A DNA stretch of 64,000 nt from an uncultured Thermoanaerobaculum sp. (GCA_937934115.1 CALHAH010000015.1:124001-188000), one strand, 5' to 3'. Shown: positions 20,522 through 29,590, counted from the stretch's first letter. Numbers and translations: made by a program. Notes: a model not told the origin generated them from the letters alone.

Positions 20522-21428
20522 GGCGTACCTCTCGCGGCAGCACCAAGCGCACGGTGGTGCCTTCGGGGGAAGAGAAAAGCTCTAACGTTCCCCCATGGGC
20601 TTCCACGAGCTTTTTGGCTGTGGCCAGACCCAAACCCATGCCTTGCGAGCGGCGACTAACCACGGGGAAGAACACCTTAGACAAAACCTCAGGCGGGATA
20701 CCTGGACCGTGGTCGCGAACTTCCAGCGTCACCTCCTCGGGTGTCCCCGCAAGCACCACCTCTACCTCTGAGCCCTGGGGGCTGGCCTGGGCTGCGTTTT
20801 CCAAAACGGCGTCCAAAGCAACGCCTATGAGCTGGGGATCCCAGCGGGCTATTCCAGCTTCCTCCGGAATTCGAAGGCGGAAACTGAGGGGTCCTTGGCT
20901 CCCTGGCCACCGCTGTCTCAAGTTTCGCAGTTTCTCCTGCAGGAATACTTCCAGGTTCAGGTTGGCGATGGAGAGACGCGGCGTGCGCCCATAAATAAGC
21001 AAGCGCTCCAGGTACTGCTGTACCCTTCCCAGCTGGGCAAGGATGGGGTCGAGGTGGGGTTTGGCTTCCTGGGCTTGGCGTTGGGCGATTTCTGCCTGCA
21101 GGGAGGCGGTGAAGATTAGGTTGCGGAGATCGTGGGCGATGTGGTTGACCAGTTCCTCCATCCAGCTGCTGCACATGGTAATCGCCCACGATGGGGTAAC
21201 CCCCAAGACGAGTTCTTGGCTTTGCGGTACGGGGTAAAGGACCACGGGATACGCGGTGCTGCCATAAATCAAGTTCACGGCGAAACCCGGCGGGAGGGGA
21301 GAGGGCAGAGGGGGCTCACAGGAAAGCTCCAGCCTTTCCCCTTCTTTGCCGAGGAGGACAAGCGAAGCGGAGCTTCGCTTCGTTAACCAAAACGGACCGG
21401 AGGTGGAAAGCAAAGGTTCGCTAGCCAC
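20514..21428 (-). CDS. Orphan sensor histidine kinase
   Basis: 304 residues with a GTG start. An N-terminal sensor region of about 95 residues has no clear domain and no membrane helix, so it may be cytoplasmic. The H box is NHIAHDLRN at about residue 97; the ATPase shows an N box (LENAAQASP), the G1 box RDHGPGIP, and the G2 box QGMGLGLATAKKL. No response regulator gene adjoins it; the nearest receiver domain is the broken HD-GYP gene about 8 kb away. Cotranscription with a pseudouridine synthase is unusual. Confidence 0.88.
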   Translation of the reverse strand: MASEPLLSTSGPFWLTKRSSASLVLLGKEGERLELSCEPPLPSPLPPGFAVNLIYGSTAYPVVLYPVPQSQELVLGVTPSWAITMCSSWMEELVNHIAHDLRNLIFTASLQAEIAQRQAQEAKPHLDPILAQLGRVQQYLERLLIYGRTPRLSIANLNLEVFLQEKLRNLRQRWPGSQGPLSFRLRIPEEAGIARWDPQLIGVALDAVLENAAQASPQGSEVEVVLAGTPEEVTLEVRDHGPGIPPEVLSKVFFPVVSRRSQGMGLGLATAKKLVEAHGGTLELFSSPEGTTVRLVLPREVRLA

Positions 21429-21492
21429 GCTCTAAGTGTAAACCCAAAATGCTGGCGAGGTGTTTTGCTAAACTGTGTACGGGAGTGGCTTT

Positions 21493-22815
21493 GTGCTGGA
21501 AGCAGTTTCCGATCGCCTACAAAACGTCCTGAAGAAGCTGCGAGGTGAGGGACACATCACCGAGCGTCACTTGGATGAGGCCCTGGGGGAAATCCGACGG
21601 GCGCTTTTGGCTGCGGATGTGGCCTTGCCGGTGGTCAAGGACTTCGTGAGCAAGGTGCGAGAAAAGGCTTTGGGGCAGGAGGTGCTCGCCTCCCTCAGCC
21701 CTGGCCAGCAGATCACCAAGATCGTGCACGAAGAGCTGGCCCGCTTGTTGGGAGGGGAGGCGAAGCCGCTGCGCCTCAAGGCGTTTCCCGCCCCGATCAT
21801 GCTGGTGGGCCTGCAGGGGACAGGAAAAACCACCTCGGCGGCAAAGCTCGCGTTTTTCATCCGGCAAAAGCTGGGCAAGCACGTGCTGTTAGTGCCGGCA
21901 GATACGCAAAGGCCAGCTGCCCGCGAGCAACTGGAGCAGTTGGGCCGCCAGATAGGCTTGCCTGTGCTTTCCACGTACGGTGCATCTTCCCCTGAGGCTA
22001 TTGCCCGCAGCGCCCTTATGGAAGCGAGGCGCAAGGGGTTCGAGGTGGTGGTGGTGGACACCGCTGGCCGCCTCCACGTGGATGAGGCGCTCATGGCCGA
22101 GCTGGAGAAAGTGGCGGAAATTCTCCAACCTAACGAGGTTTTCTTGGTAGCCGACGCCATGACGGGCCAAGATGCGGTGCGGCAAGCCCAGGCATTTAGC
22201 TCGCGCCTCAAGCTTTCGGGTGTCATCCTCACCAAGCTGGATGGCGATGCGCGAGGTGGCGCGGCGCTTTCGGTGGCAAGCGTAGCCGGCGTACCCGTTC
22301 GCTTTGCGGGAACTGGGGAAAAACCCTCCGACTTTGAGCTCTTTCATCCTGACCGCATGGCGTCCCGCATCCTTGGCATGGGGGATGTGCTCACCTTGGT
22401 GGAAAAGGCCCAGGAGGCCTTCGATGCCAGGAAGGCGGCAGAACTTGAGCGTAAGCTGGCCAAGGAAGGCTTTGACCTGGAGGATTTCCTCGAACAGCTC
22501 CGTGAATTGCGAAAAGGGGGGCTTTTTGCAGCCATGATGGACTTGCTCCCTGGGGTGAAAAAACTTAAGGCCGCCGCTACCCCTGATGAGCGGCAGCTCA
22601 AGCGCATGGAAGCCATCATTTGCTCCATGACCAGGGAGGAGCGCCGGCGGCCGGAAATCATCAACGGTTCTCGTCGCCGGCGGATTGCCCGGGGGGCTGG
22701 TACCAGCGTCGAAGAAGTCAACCGCCTTTTGCGCCAGTGGGCGCAAACTAAAAAGCTCATGCGCAGCATGCAGGGTAAGGACCCCAGGCGGGTGTTGCGC
22801 GGTTTGGGGCTGTGA
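21493..22815 (+). CDS. ffh: Signal recognition particle protein Ffh
   Basis: 440 residues: N domain, G domain with GLQGTGKTTSAAKLA, DTAGRL and TKLDGDARGG, and the M domain with GSRRRRIARGAGTSVEEVNRLL that binds 4.5S RNA and signal peptides. It brings ribosome-nascent chains to the membrane with FtsY. The GTG at 21493 gives the canonical start LEAVSDRLQNVLKKL and has GGGAG 7 bases upstream; an earlier GTG at 21475 would add six odd residues. The gene heads the rpsP-rimM-trmD-rplS block. The 4.5S RNA gene is not in the window. Confidence 0.95.
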   Translation: MLEAVSDRLQNVLKKLRGEGHITERHLDEALGEIRRALLAADVALPVVKDFVSKVREKALGQEVLASLSPGQQITKIVHEELARLLGGEAKPLRLKAFPAPIMLVGLQGTGKTTSAAKLAFFIRQKLGKHVLLVPADTQRPAAREQLEQLGRQIGLPVLSTYGASSPEAIARSALMEARRKGFEVVVVDTAGRLHVDEALMAELEKVAEILQPNEVFLVADAMTGQDAVRQAQAFSSRLKLSGVILTKLDGDARGGAALSVASVAGVPVRFAGTGEKPSDFELFHPDRMASRILGMGDVLTLVEKAQEAFDARKAAELERKLAKEGFDLEDFLEQLRELRKGGLFAAMMDLLPGVKKLKAAATPDERQLKRMEAIICSMTREERRRPEIINGSRRRRIARGAGTSVEEVNRLLRQWAQTKKLMRSMQGKDPRRVLRGLGL

Positions 22816-22881
22816 GGTTTTTTGCTACAATGCCGTGGCGCTGGAAGCGCGTATGCGGCTGAGGTTCGGAGGAAGGACTCG

Positions 22882-23118
22882 ATGATTAAGATTCGATTGC
22901 GGCGCATGGGTTCCAACAGGAGACCGACGTTTCGGATCGTGGTTTCCGACGATCGACGGACACCGCAGGCGGCTTTTTTGGAAGAGGTGGGCTTTTACAA
23001 CCCGCGGGTGGAGCCGCCGGAGATCCGTATGGACAAGGAAAGAGTCGAATACTGGCTGGCGCGGGGGGCGCAGATGTCCGAAACCGTGGCTAGCCTGTAC
23101 AAGCGGGCTCGTTCGTGA
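22882..23118 (+). CDS. rpsP: 30S ribosomal protein S16
   Basis: 78 residues, normal S16 length, starting MIKIRLRRMGSNRRPTFRIV and containing the conserved EEVGFYNP and YWLARGAQ. It is a 16S rRNA assembly protein. ATG 22882 follows GGAGGAAGGACTCG. A possible -10 box (TACAAT, 22826-22831) after the ffh stop suggests an extra promoter. Confidence 0.97.
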   Translation: MIKIRLRRMGSNRRPTFRIVVSDDRRTPQAAFLEEVGFYNPRVEPPEIRMDKERVEYWLARGAQMSETVASLYKRARS

Positions 23119-23149
23119 GTAACCAATTCCTCATCACACGGGAGGTCGT

Positions 23150-23380
23150 ATGAAGCAGCTTGTGGAGCAGATCGCCAAGTCGTTAGTTGATCATCCGGAC
23201 AAGGTGCAGGTGCGCGAGGTTACTGGTGAGCAAACCACCGTCCTTGAACTGCGCGTGGCCCCAGAGGACTTGGGCAAGGTCATTGGCAAGCAGGGCAAGA
23301 CGGCCCGCGCCATCCGCACGATTTTGGCTGCTGCCGGCATGAAGATGCGCAAGCGCTACATGCTGGAAATCCTCGAGTAA
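23150..23380 (+). CDS. khpA: KH-domain RNA-binding protein KhpA
   Basis: 76 residues, the whole of which is a small KH domain with the GxxG loop [15 protein letters not shown] near residue 48. It binds RNA and, with KhpB in some bacteria, affects cell division and shape. Its place between rpsP and rimM is conserved in many phyla. The start has GGGAGGTCGT upstream. Confidence 0.93.
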   Translation: MKQLVEQIAKSLVDHPDKVQVREVTGEQTTVLELRVAPEDLGKVIGKQGKTARAIRTILAAAGMKMRKRYMLEILE

Positions 23381-23383
23381 GCG

Positions 23384-23911
23384 GTGTCCCGCCCCACTTC
23401 CTTCCTGGCCGTGGGGCGGGTACGGAAACCCCACGGGGTGCACGGCGAGTTGCTGGTGGAAATCCTCACGGATTTCCCCCAGCGGCTGGCGGTGGGGGTT
23501 TCTGTGGGCGTGGGGCAAGCGGAACCCCAGCAGTTTTTTACCGTAAAATCGGTGCGGCTGCACAAAGGGGCTTGGCTGGTGAAGCTGGCGGAATGCACCC
23601 GCCGGGAGCAAGCTGAGGCTTTCCGCGAGCATTACTTCTTTCTCCCTGAGCAGGAGCGCGAGACCCTGCCGGCCAATTACTACTACGAGCACGAGCTTGC
23701 CGGTTTGCGCTGTGTTTTGGTGGACGGCCGTGAAGCCGGGACCGTGCAACGCTTGGAGGTGGGGCCGGCGGGGGCGTGGTTGGTGGTGCTGCAGGGAGAG
23801 CAGGAGGTACTCGTGCCTTTTGTTTCGCCCATCGTGGTGCGGGTGGATGTGGAGGGGGGTGTTGTGGTCCTGGATCCCCCGGAGGGCCTCCTCTTCGGCC
23901 ATGCGTTGTGA
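23384..23911 (+). CDS. rimM: Ribosome maturation factor RimM
   Basis: 175 residues from a GTG three bases after the khpA stop. The N-terminal RimM domain starts FLAVGRVRKPHGVHGELLVE; the PRC-barrel half has the YYYEHELAGL and VPFVSPIVVRVD segments. It helps assemble the 30S head together with S19. Its end overlaps trmD by 11 bases. Confidence 0.94.
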   Translation: MSRPTSFLAVGRVRKPHGVHGELLVEILTDFPQRLAVGVSVGVGQAEPQQFFTVKSVRLHKGAWLVKLAECTRREQAEAFREHYFFLPEQERETLPANYYYEHELAGLRCVLVDGREAGTVQRLEVGPAGAWLVVLQGEQEVLVPFVSPIVVRVDVEGGVVVLDPPEGLLFGHAL

Positions 23912-24665
23912 CATTCTCACGCTTTTTCCGGCGCCAGTGGAAGCGTACCTGGCGGTGGGGGTTTTGGGTAAGGCCATTGCCGCCGGTGTCCTTGACGTGC
24001 GGGTGCACGACCTGCGGCGCTGGGCGATGAACCGCTACGGTCAGGTGGACGATGAGGTTTACGGTGGCGGCCCCGGTATGGCCATCATGGCGCCGGTAGC
24101 GGTGCGGGCGGTGGAGGAAGTCCTGGCCGGCGAACCCGCGCGGGTTATCCTTCCCGATCCTCGCGGCCGGGTCTTTACCCAGGAGCTGGCTCGGGAATTG
24201 GCCGGTGAGCAGCGTTTGGTTTTCCTCTGCGGGCGGTACGAGGGGTTCGATGCGCGGGTGGGTGAAATCCTCAAAGCCGACGAAATCTCCATTGGTGACT
24301 ACGTGGTATCCGGGGGCGAGCTGCCGGCATTGGTGATCCTGGATGCCGTGGCCCGACAGGTGCGCGGGGTGGTGGGGGATCCCGATTCGGTGGTTCAGGA
24401 TTCTTTTACCCAGGGTCTGTTGGACTTCCCGGTGTACACGCGCCCTCGGGAGTTCCGCGGTCTTGCCGTACCCGAGGTTTTGCTTTCAGGGGACCACCAA
24501 AAAGTGGCGGAGCACCGAAGGGACGCGTCCCTGCGTTTGACGCTTGCGCGCCGCCCGGATCTTTTGCTGCGCCACTTTTTTCAGTTGCCATCGGAGGTTC
24601 GAAAAAAGGTCCGCGAGTTAGCCCGCGAGCTCGGCATTTCTGGATTGCCCGAGGAGCGTTCTTAG
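23901..24665 (+). CDS. trmD: tRNA (guanine-37-N1)-methyltransferase
   Basis: 254 residues, SPOUT-class enzyme. It starts [17 protein letters not shown] and shows the conserved [23 protein letters not shown], and knot region [17 protein letters not shown], with DSF and YTRP near 175-185. It methylates G37 of tRNAs reading CNN codons and prevents frameshifts. The real start is ATG 23901 inside the end of rimM; a longer open frame upstream is the rimM shadow. Confidence 0.96.
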   Translation: MRCDILTLFPAPVEAYLAVGVLGKAIAAGVLDVRVHDLRRWAMNRYGQVDDEVYGGGPGMAIMAPVAVRAVEEVLAGEPARVILPDPRGRVFTQELARELAGEQRLVFLCGRYEGFDARVGEILKADEISIGDYVVSGGELPALVILDAVARQVRGVVGDPDSVVQDSFTQGLLDFPVYTRPREFRGLAVPEVLLSGDHQKVAEHRRDASLRLTLARRPDLLLRHFFQLPSEVRKKVRELARELGISGLPEERS

Positions 24666-24702
24666 GCTCGCCGAACGCCCACCCCAGGGCCAGGAACGGT
24701 CC

Positions 24703-24731
24703 TTGGCAAGGGACAAGCCCTGGTGTACAAT
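24703..24731 (+). promoter_or_regulatory. Promoter for rplS
   Basis: TTGGCA (24703-24708), 17 bases, TACAAT (24726-24731). This is close to sigma-70 consensus and gives L19 its own start inside the trmD operon. Confidence 0.65.
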
Positions 24732-24736
24732 TCGTT

Positions 24737-24755
24737 TTCGCCCCGCAAGGGCGAA
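24737..24755 (+). promoter_or_regulatory. Hairpin in the rplS leader
   Basis: A perfect 7-bp stem (TTCGCCC, loop CGCAA, GGGCGAA) sits just after the promoter and 19 bases before the L19 start codon. L19 leaders that act in autoregulation are known in other phyla; whether this is one is inference. Confidence 0.35.
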
Positions 24756-24774
24756 CGTACTTTTGGAGGCGGTC

Positions 24775-25122
24775 ATGGATATCCGCAAGCTTGAGGAGAG
24801 TTGGCTGCGCACTGACCTTCCTGAGTTTGGACCAGGAGATACGGTTCGTGTGCACGTCAAGGTGCGCGAGGGGGAAAAGGAGAGGATTCAAGTTTTCGAA
24901 GGCGTGGTTTTGGGCCGGCGGGGCGGGGGCATCCGTGAAACCTTTACAGTGCGCAAGGTTTCTTATGGCGTGGGAGTGGAACGGGTTTTCCCAGTGCACT
25001 CCCCCCACATTGACAAGATCGAGGTGGTACGACACGCCAAAGTTCGCCGCGCGAAGCTCTACTATTTGCGCAACCTCAAGGGGAAGGCGGCACGCCTCAC
25101 CGAGGACTTGAACCGGAGGTAA
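24775..25122 (+). CDS. rplS: 50S ribosomal protein L19
   Basis: 115 residues with the family core [25 protein letters not shown], then [21 protein letters not shown] and [10 protein letters not shown]. It lies at the 30S-50S interface. ATG 24775 follows TTTTGGAGGCGGTC. Confidence 0.97.
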   Translation: MDIRKLEESWLRTDLPEFGPGDTVRVHVKVREGEKERIQVFEGVVLGRRGGGIRETFTVRKVSYGVGVERVFPVHSPHIDKIEVVRHAKVRRAKLYYLRNLKGKAARLTEDLNRR

Positions 25123-25177
25123 GGGGAAAACGCCACCGGATGGAAGGAGCGACGGGGCTCTAGCCCACCGTTTTGGT

Positions 25178-25744
25178 TTGGTGGCAGGGGTAGATGAGGC
25201 GGGGCGTGGTGCCTTGGCGGGGCCTCTGTTGGTCGCGGCCGTCATTTTGCCTTTTCCCTGCGCAGTTTCCGGCATTGACGATAGCAAAAAGCTTTCGCCT
25301 TCTCGACGCCGGAGGCTGGCGGCAGAAATCAAAAACCACGCACGGGCATTTGCGGTGGTGCGACGGGAGGCATTGGAGGTGGACCGCCTCAACGTTTTGG
25401 AGGCTACCCGCCAAGCTATGGAGGAAGCGGTTTTGGCCCTCAAGCCCGCGCCGGACTGCGTGGTTTCCGACGCGGTGCAACTTTCGCTGTCAGTACCCGT
25501 GGTGGTGGAGGTTAAGGCCGATGCCCGTTACGTGTGCGTGGCCGCAGCTTCCATCCTTGCAAAGGTGGCAAGGGACGAGGTCATGGAAGAGCTGCATCGC
25601 CGGTTTCCCATGTACGGGTGGGCGGAAAACAAAGGCTACCCCACCCGGCAGCACCTGGAAGCGCTGCGCCACTACGGCGCGAGTCCTTGGCACCGGAGAA
25701 GCTATGCGCCGGTGCGCGTGGTAGTATCAGATAAGGAGCGGTAA
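25178..25744 (+). CDS. rnhB: Ribonuclease HII
   Basis: 188 residues as read from TTG 25178. Catalytic acids are present: the DE of VAGVDEAGRGALAG, the D of DDSKKLS, and the D of KADARYVCVAAASILAKV. It cleaves RNA in RNA-DNA hybrids and at single ribonucleotides. The start is uncertain: no ATG/GTG with a Shine-Dalgarno stands in frame, while an ATG at 25140 lies one frame off and ends at a TAG. The frame upstream of the TTG still reads plausibly (ALAHRFGLVAGVDE), hinting at a lost or misread base. The TPR gene starts 3 bases after its stop. Confidence 0.9.
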   Translation: MVAGVDEAGRGALAGPLLVAAVILPFPCAVSGIDDSKKLSPSRRRRLAAEIKNHARAFAVVRREALEVDRLNVLEATRQAMEEAVLALKPAPDCVVSDAVQLSLSVPVVVEVKADARYVCVAAASILAKVARDEVMEELHRRFPMYGWAENKGYPTRQHLEALRHYGASPWHRRSYAPVRVVVSDKER

Positions 25745-25747
25745 CGG

Positions 25748-28438
25748 ATGGCCACAGCGAAGCGCGATCAGCTCATCCAGGAAGCGGAAAAGTTGGCCGC
25801 TAAAGGTCGGCTTGATGCTGCCATCGAGCAGTTCCAAAAGGCTCTCAAACAGGGCGCTCCCGACGGTGCGCTTCTAAACCGTCTTGGGGATCTGCTGCTT
25901 AAAGCCAACAGGGTGGCGGAAGCGGTGGTGGCGTATCAACAGGCTGCGGACGTGTACGCGCAAATGGGGTTCACGCTGAAGGCGGTGGCCGCGGAAAAGA
26001 AGGCTAACCGTGCCGATCCCCAACGCACCGATACTTACGAACGCTTGGCTGAGTTTTACTACAAGCTGGGCATGCCGGTGGAGGGGCGCCAGCAGCTGTT
26101 CACCCTTGCCGATTGGTACCTGCGGAACCGCAAAGTGGAAGATGCTATCAAGGTCTACCGTAAGTTGGCAGAGTTAGAACCCAGCAACTTCCAAGCTCGT
26201 GCCAAGCTGGTGGACCTTTTAGCCAGCAGCGGTGATATCGAAGCCGCCAGCGCCGAGCTGGACCAACTGGGTCAGCTGCTGTTGAACCGCGGCCACGTGG
26301 ATGAATCGGTAAAGCTGGTGGAGAGGGCTTTGGAAATGCAGCTCTCCCTGGGAAGTTTTGGGCCAGCGCTCCTCAACGCCCTGCTCACTACGGGACGGCT
26401 TCCCACGGCCTTGGACTTGGCGCGCAAGCTGGAAACTTCTGCCGTTGCGCCGGACTTGGCGGTGGCCATGGGCCGGGTTTTGTTGGAGGCTGGAGACATT
26501 GGTGAAGCTCGGAATTTGGTGGAGCGGGTTCTTCCGGCGGTGGGGGAACGCACCGAGGTGGTGCAGCTTTACGGCGACATCCTGCTGCGCGTCGGGGAAA
26601 CCGAGGCGGCCAAGGAAAAGCTTTTGCCCATTGTGGATCGGCTTATCGCTGCCAAGGACCTGGAGCGCGCTGGTCAGCTCCTCAAGCGCCTTTTGAAGGC
26701 CAACCCCAAGGACATTGACGTGCTGGAGCGGGGTCTCAAGGTTTTTGATCGCCGCCAGGACGGCGAGTTTTTCTCGGTACTGGAAGGGGCTTTGGCCGAC
26801 GCCTATTACCGCGCGGGCCGCCGACAAGAAGCTGCGGACCTTTACATGGAGCTGGCCCAACGGGACCCAGGTAACAGCCTATTCAAACAGCGTCTGCAAG
26901 AATTAGGGGTAGGCCCCGGGGGTGTGGAAATCGTCCACGCCAAGCCAGCTACCGCAGTACCCCCGGCCGAAGTCGAGGAGCTGGAAGTGGAAATTCCCTT
27001 GGAGGAAGCAGAGCTGCCGGGGGAGGATGTTGGGGCAGTGGGCTTGCAGTGGGGGTCTGGCCCTGAAGCCCAGCCAATGGTAGGGTCAGCTTCCGCACCA
27101 GCTACGGGCCCCCAAGCCAACGTGGAAGAGCTTTACACCGAGGCCTCGGTCCTGGCCAAGTACGGGTTGGTGGACAAGGCCTTGGCTCATTTGCAGCAGC
27201 TTTTGGCGTTAGACCCCCACCATGCGAAGGGGAGGGAGCTTTTGGCCTCCTTGGGCGGACGGCTCGAGGAGGTGGCGGAGCTCCCGTCGCAGCCTAGCTC
27301 CGCACCAGCACCTGCTCCCAAACCGGAGCCTGCAGCGCCTTTGCCCATCAACCCACCAGCACAGCCGGCGGCGCCCTCAGCTGTTTCCCGTTCCGTGTCC
27401 CCTTTGGATGAGCTGGAATCGCTGTTAGGACTTACCCCCAAAAAGCCTTTGGCTCCTGCGCACGATTTCGGCTCGCCAGCGCAACCTCCCTCGCCGCCCT
27501 TAGCCGAGGAAACAGTCATAGAAAAGGCCACTCCCGAGCCTGCGGTTCCCGCCTTTTCCATCCCGCAGTTTGAGCTGCCGGAACTGGGTCTGCCGCCGGC
27601 TCCGCAGGAGGTTTCCCCGTCGCCCCCGGTGGAGGAACTGAGGGCAGTGGAGGTGCTGCCGGAAGCCGTGGAGTTGGTGGAGCTGGCGGAGGAACTCCGG
27701 GAACCCACGCCTGAGCAGCTCTCGGAGCTGGATTTGCTCTTGGAGCAAGGGCTTTTGGAGCAAGCGCGGGAAACCTATCAGCAGCTGGCTGCCAGCTTCC
27801 CCCAAAGCACTGAGCTTAGCCGAAGGGCCCACCGTTTGGCCGAGCTCTCGGCCGCCCCCTCGCCGGTGGCAGAGGTGTCAGCCACCGAGTTGTTTGCCGA
27901 GGAGGAAGGGTTTTTCAACTTGGCAGCAGAAATTGAAAAGGAACTCGCGGAAGAGGAAGAAAAGCACCTGGTGGCTGAGGCTCGCGGCCAGGAAGGGGCC
28001 CAGGAAGAGTCCATTGAGGAGCTTTTCAAGCAGTTTCAGCGGGGGGTGGCGGAACAACTGGGTGAGGAAGACCACGCGACCCACTTCGATTTAGGGTTAG
28101 CATATCGGGAGATGGGCCTTTTGGACGAAGCCATTGGCGAGTTCCAGCTGGTCTTGAAATCGCCTGAGCTGGCCTTGGATGCCATGACCTTGATTGCCAA
28201 CTGTTACATGGACAAGGGGCTTGCCGAGGAGGCCGCGTCTTGGTTCGAGAAAGCCCTCAAAACCCCAAATCTGCCGGCGGAAACGGAGTTGGGGCTGCGT
28301 TACGAGCTAGCTCGCGCCTGTGAGGCTGCCGGCAATGTGGCGGCTGCCCTCGGCCATTACGCCGAGGTGCTGGCGGTGAACCCTGCCTACCGCGACGTGG
28401 TGGAACGTATCACCCGCCTTCGCACCGCCACCAACTGA
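25748..28438 (+). CDS. Large cytoplasmic TPR protein with acidic Pro/Ala-rich linker
   Basis: 896 residues, no signal peptide. Residues about 1-390 hold many TPR-like helical pairs (for example GRLDAAIEQFQKAL). A Pro/Ala/Glu-rich linker at about 395-620 contains one more TPR (YGLVDKALAHLQQLLALDP). A very acidic, coiled-coil-like stretch at about 700-770 follows, then a final TPR block (HFDLGLAYREMGLLDEAIGEF). Similar long TPR proteins occur near motility and polarity genes in myxobacteria and acidobacteria; a scaffold role is a guess. It is the last gene of the ffh block. Confidence 0.8.
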   Translation: MATAKRDQLIQEAEKLAAKGRLDAAIEQFQKALKQGAPDGALLNRLGDLLLKANRVAEAVVAYQQAADVYAQMGFTLKAVAAEKKANRADPQRTDTYERLAEFYYKLGMPVEGRQQLFTLADWYLRNRKVEDAIKVYRKLAELEPSNFQARAKLVDLLASSGDIEAASAELDQLGQLLLNRGHVDESVKLVERALEMQLSLGSFGPALLNALLTTGRLPTALDLARKLETSAVAPDLAVAMGRVLLEAGDIGEARNLVERVLPAVGERTEVVQLYGDILLRVGETEAAKEKLLPIVDRLIAAKDLERAGQLLKRLLKANPKDIDVLERGLKVFDRRQDGEFFSVLEGALADAYYRAGRRQEAADLYMELAQRDPGNSLFKQRLQELGVGPGGVEIVHAKPATAVPPAEVEELEVEIPLEEAELPGEDVGAVGLQWGSGPEAQPMVGSASAPATGPQANVEELYTEASVLAKYGLVDKALAHLQQLLALDPHHAKGRELLASLGGRLEEVAELPSQPSSAPAPAPKPEPAAPLPINPPAQPAAPSAVSRSVSPLDELESLLGLTPKKPLAPAHDFGSPAQPPSPPLAEETVIEKATPEPAVPAFSIPQFELPELGLPPAPQEVSPSPPVEELRAVEVLPEAVELVELAEELREPTPEQLSELDLLLEQGLLEQARETYQQLAASFPQSTELSRRAHRLAELSAAPSPVAEVSATELFAEEEGFFNLAAEIEKELAEEEEKHLVAEARGQEGAQEESIEELFKQFQRGVAEQLGEEDHATHFDLGLAYREMGLLDEAIGEFQLVLKSPELALDAMTLIANCYMDKGLAEEAASWFEKALKTPNLPAETELGLRYELARACEAAGNVAAALGHYAEVLAVNPAYRDVVERITRLRTATN

Positions 28439-28869
28439 AGCAAGCCCTCTGCCGAGGCAACGGCTTTCGTGGCGAGAAGGGTACGCTCCCAACCCGTAAC
28501 CTCATAGGAAACTGGCCTGAAGCCGCCTTTGGGCATGGGCCTTTGGGTACAAAAGTCTACTAAACCCGCGCAGAGCGTAAGTCCGACATTTGTAAGTCTT
28601 TGCCCTGTGGGGCCGCCGTTTATCTGGCGCGGGGGGCACCCGCCACCTCGTTTGCAATGAGCCGACCCTCCTTCTTGGTGGCCTTCTTCCTACCGCTGCG
28701 CCAGCGCCGTGACGTACACTGTCCTTTCAGCCATGGAAAGCTTCATTTCTTTTTTGCCCCTCGCGAAGCAGCCTCGTCCTTTTCCCCCTTTCGGGCAGAT
28801 TCGCAAGTAAGGCAACCACCCCTTTTCGGGCAGATTCTTGCTGAGGCTAAGCGACCTGTGAGTTTTGTT
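28439..28869. other. 431-bp gap between convergent genes; near-identical 19-base direct repeats
   Basis: No convincing gene, tRNA or known RNA is seen between the TPR gene and elbB. The pattern CCCCNTTTCGGGCAGATTC occurs at 28784-28802 and again at 28819-28837, 35 bases apart. An open frame at 28600-28947 runs across it into the end of elbB but has no ribosome binding site and no family resemblance. Confidence 0.5.
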
Positions 28870-29538
28870 TTAAGCGCCACAAAGGCGCAGAACCTCGTGC
28901 ACGAGCTTCTCAATGCCGGTGGCGGCCTCAGCAATGGAGCGCGCTAACATGTACGCTGGGGTGGTGACGAGCTTGGCTTTTTCGTCTACCACCACCCCCT
29001 CCACACCGCAAGCTTCGTGGCACGCACCCATCTTTTCCAAAGCAGCGGCGGTGTCCTTGTCGGTTCCAATGGTGAGCTTGGGGTGCTCGTGGCCTAACAG
29101 CTTGGCGATGAGGGCAGGGGCAATGCAAATGGCTCCAATTGGTTTGCCCTGCTGGTGTATACCTTGCACGACCCTCGCCACTTCCGGGTGAACCTGGCAA
29201 TCGGCACCTTTGAGGGCGAAATCGCAGAGATTTTTGGCAGCGCCAAAGCCTCCGGGCAGGATCAGCGCGTCCAGCTCGGCGGGGTCCACGGTGGCTAGAT
29301 CGCGGATGTTGCCGCGGGCAATGCGGGCGGCTTCCACCAGCACGTTGCGTTTTTCCCCGGGGACCACGTCGCCGGTGAGGTGGTTGATGACGTGCAGTTG
29401 CTCGAAATTAGGGGCCATGGCTACGATTTCTGCCCCCGCTCGGTCCAAGGCCAAAAGCGTGATGACCGCCTCGTGGATTTCGGCCCCATCGTAAACACCG
29501 CAGCCGGAAAGCAACACACCGACTTTTACCTTGCCCAT
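28870..29538 (-). CDS. elbB: ElbB-type DJ-1/PfpI-family glyoxalase
   Basis: 222 residues, matching E. coli ElbB throughout: VGVLLSGCGVYDGAEIHEAV at the N-terminus, VINHLTGDV, LILPGGFGAAKNLCDFA, the nucleophile-elbow cysteine in GAICIAPAL, and TTPAYMLARSIAEAATGI near the end. ElbB has weak glyoxalase activity and was tied to isoprenoid synthesis in E. coli by genetics. It is transcribed alone or as the end of the envelope operon upstream, 52 bases away. Confidence 0.93.
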   Translation of the reverse strand: MGKVKVGVLLSGCGVYDGAEIHEAVITLLALDRAGAEIVAMAPNFEQLHVINHLTGDVVPGEKRNVLVEAARIARGNIRDLATVDPAELDALILPGGFGAAKNLCDFALKGADCQVHPEVARVVQGIHQQGKPIGAICIAPALIAKLLGHEHPKLTIGTDKDTAAALEKMGACHEACGVEGVVVDEKAKLVTTPAYMLARSIAEAATGIEKLVHEVLRLCGA

Positions 29539-29590
29539 AGCGCACCTCCCGACAGCATTTTACGAAAGAGCAGGTCGCCGGGTGCTAGGT

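Noticed and set aside
28439-28869. Possible tmRNA, RNase P RNA, 4.5S RNA or tRNA in the gap
   Set aside because: No signature sequence of any of these was found on either strand.
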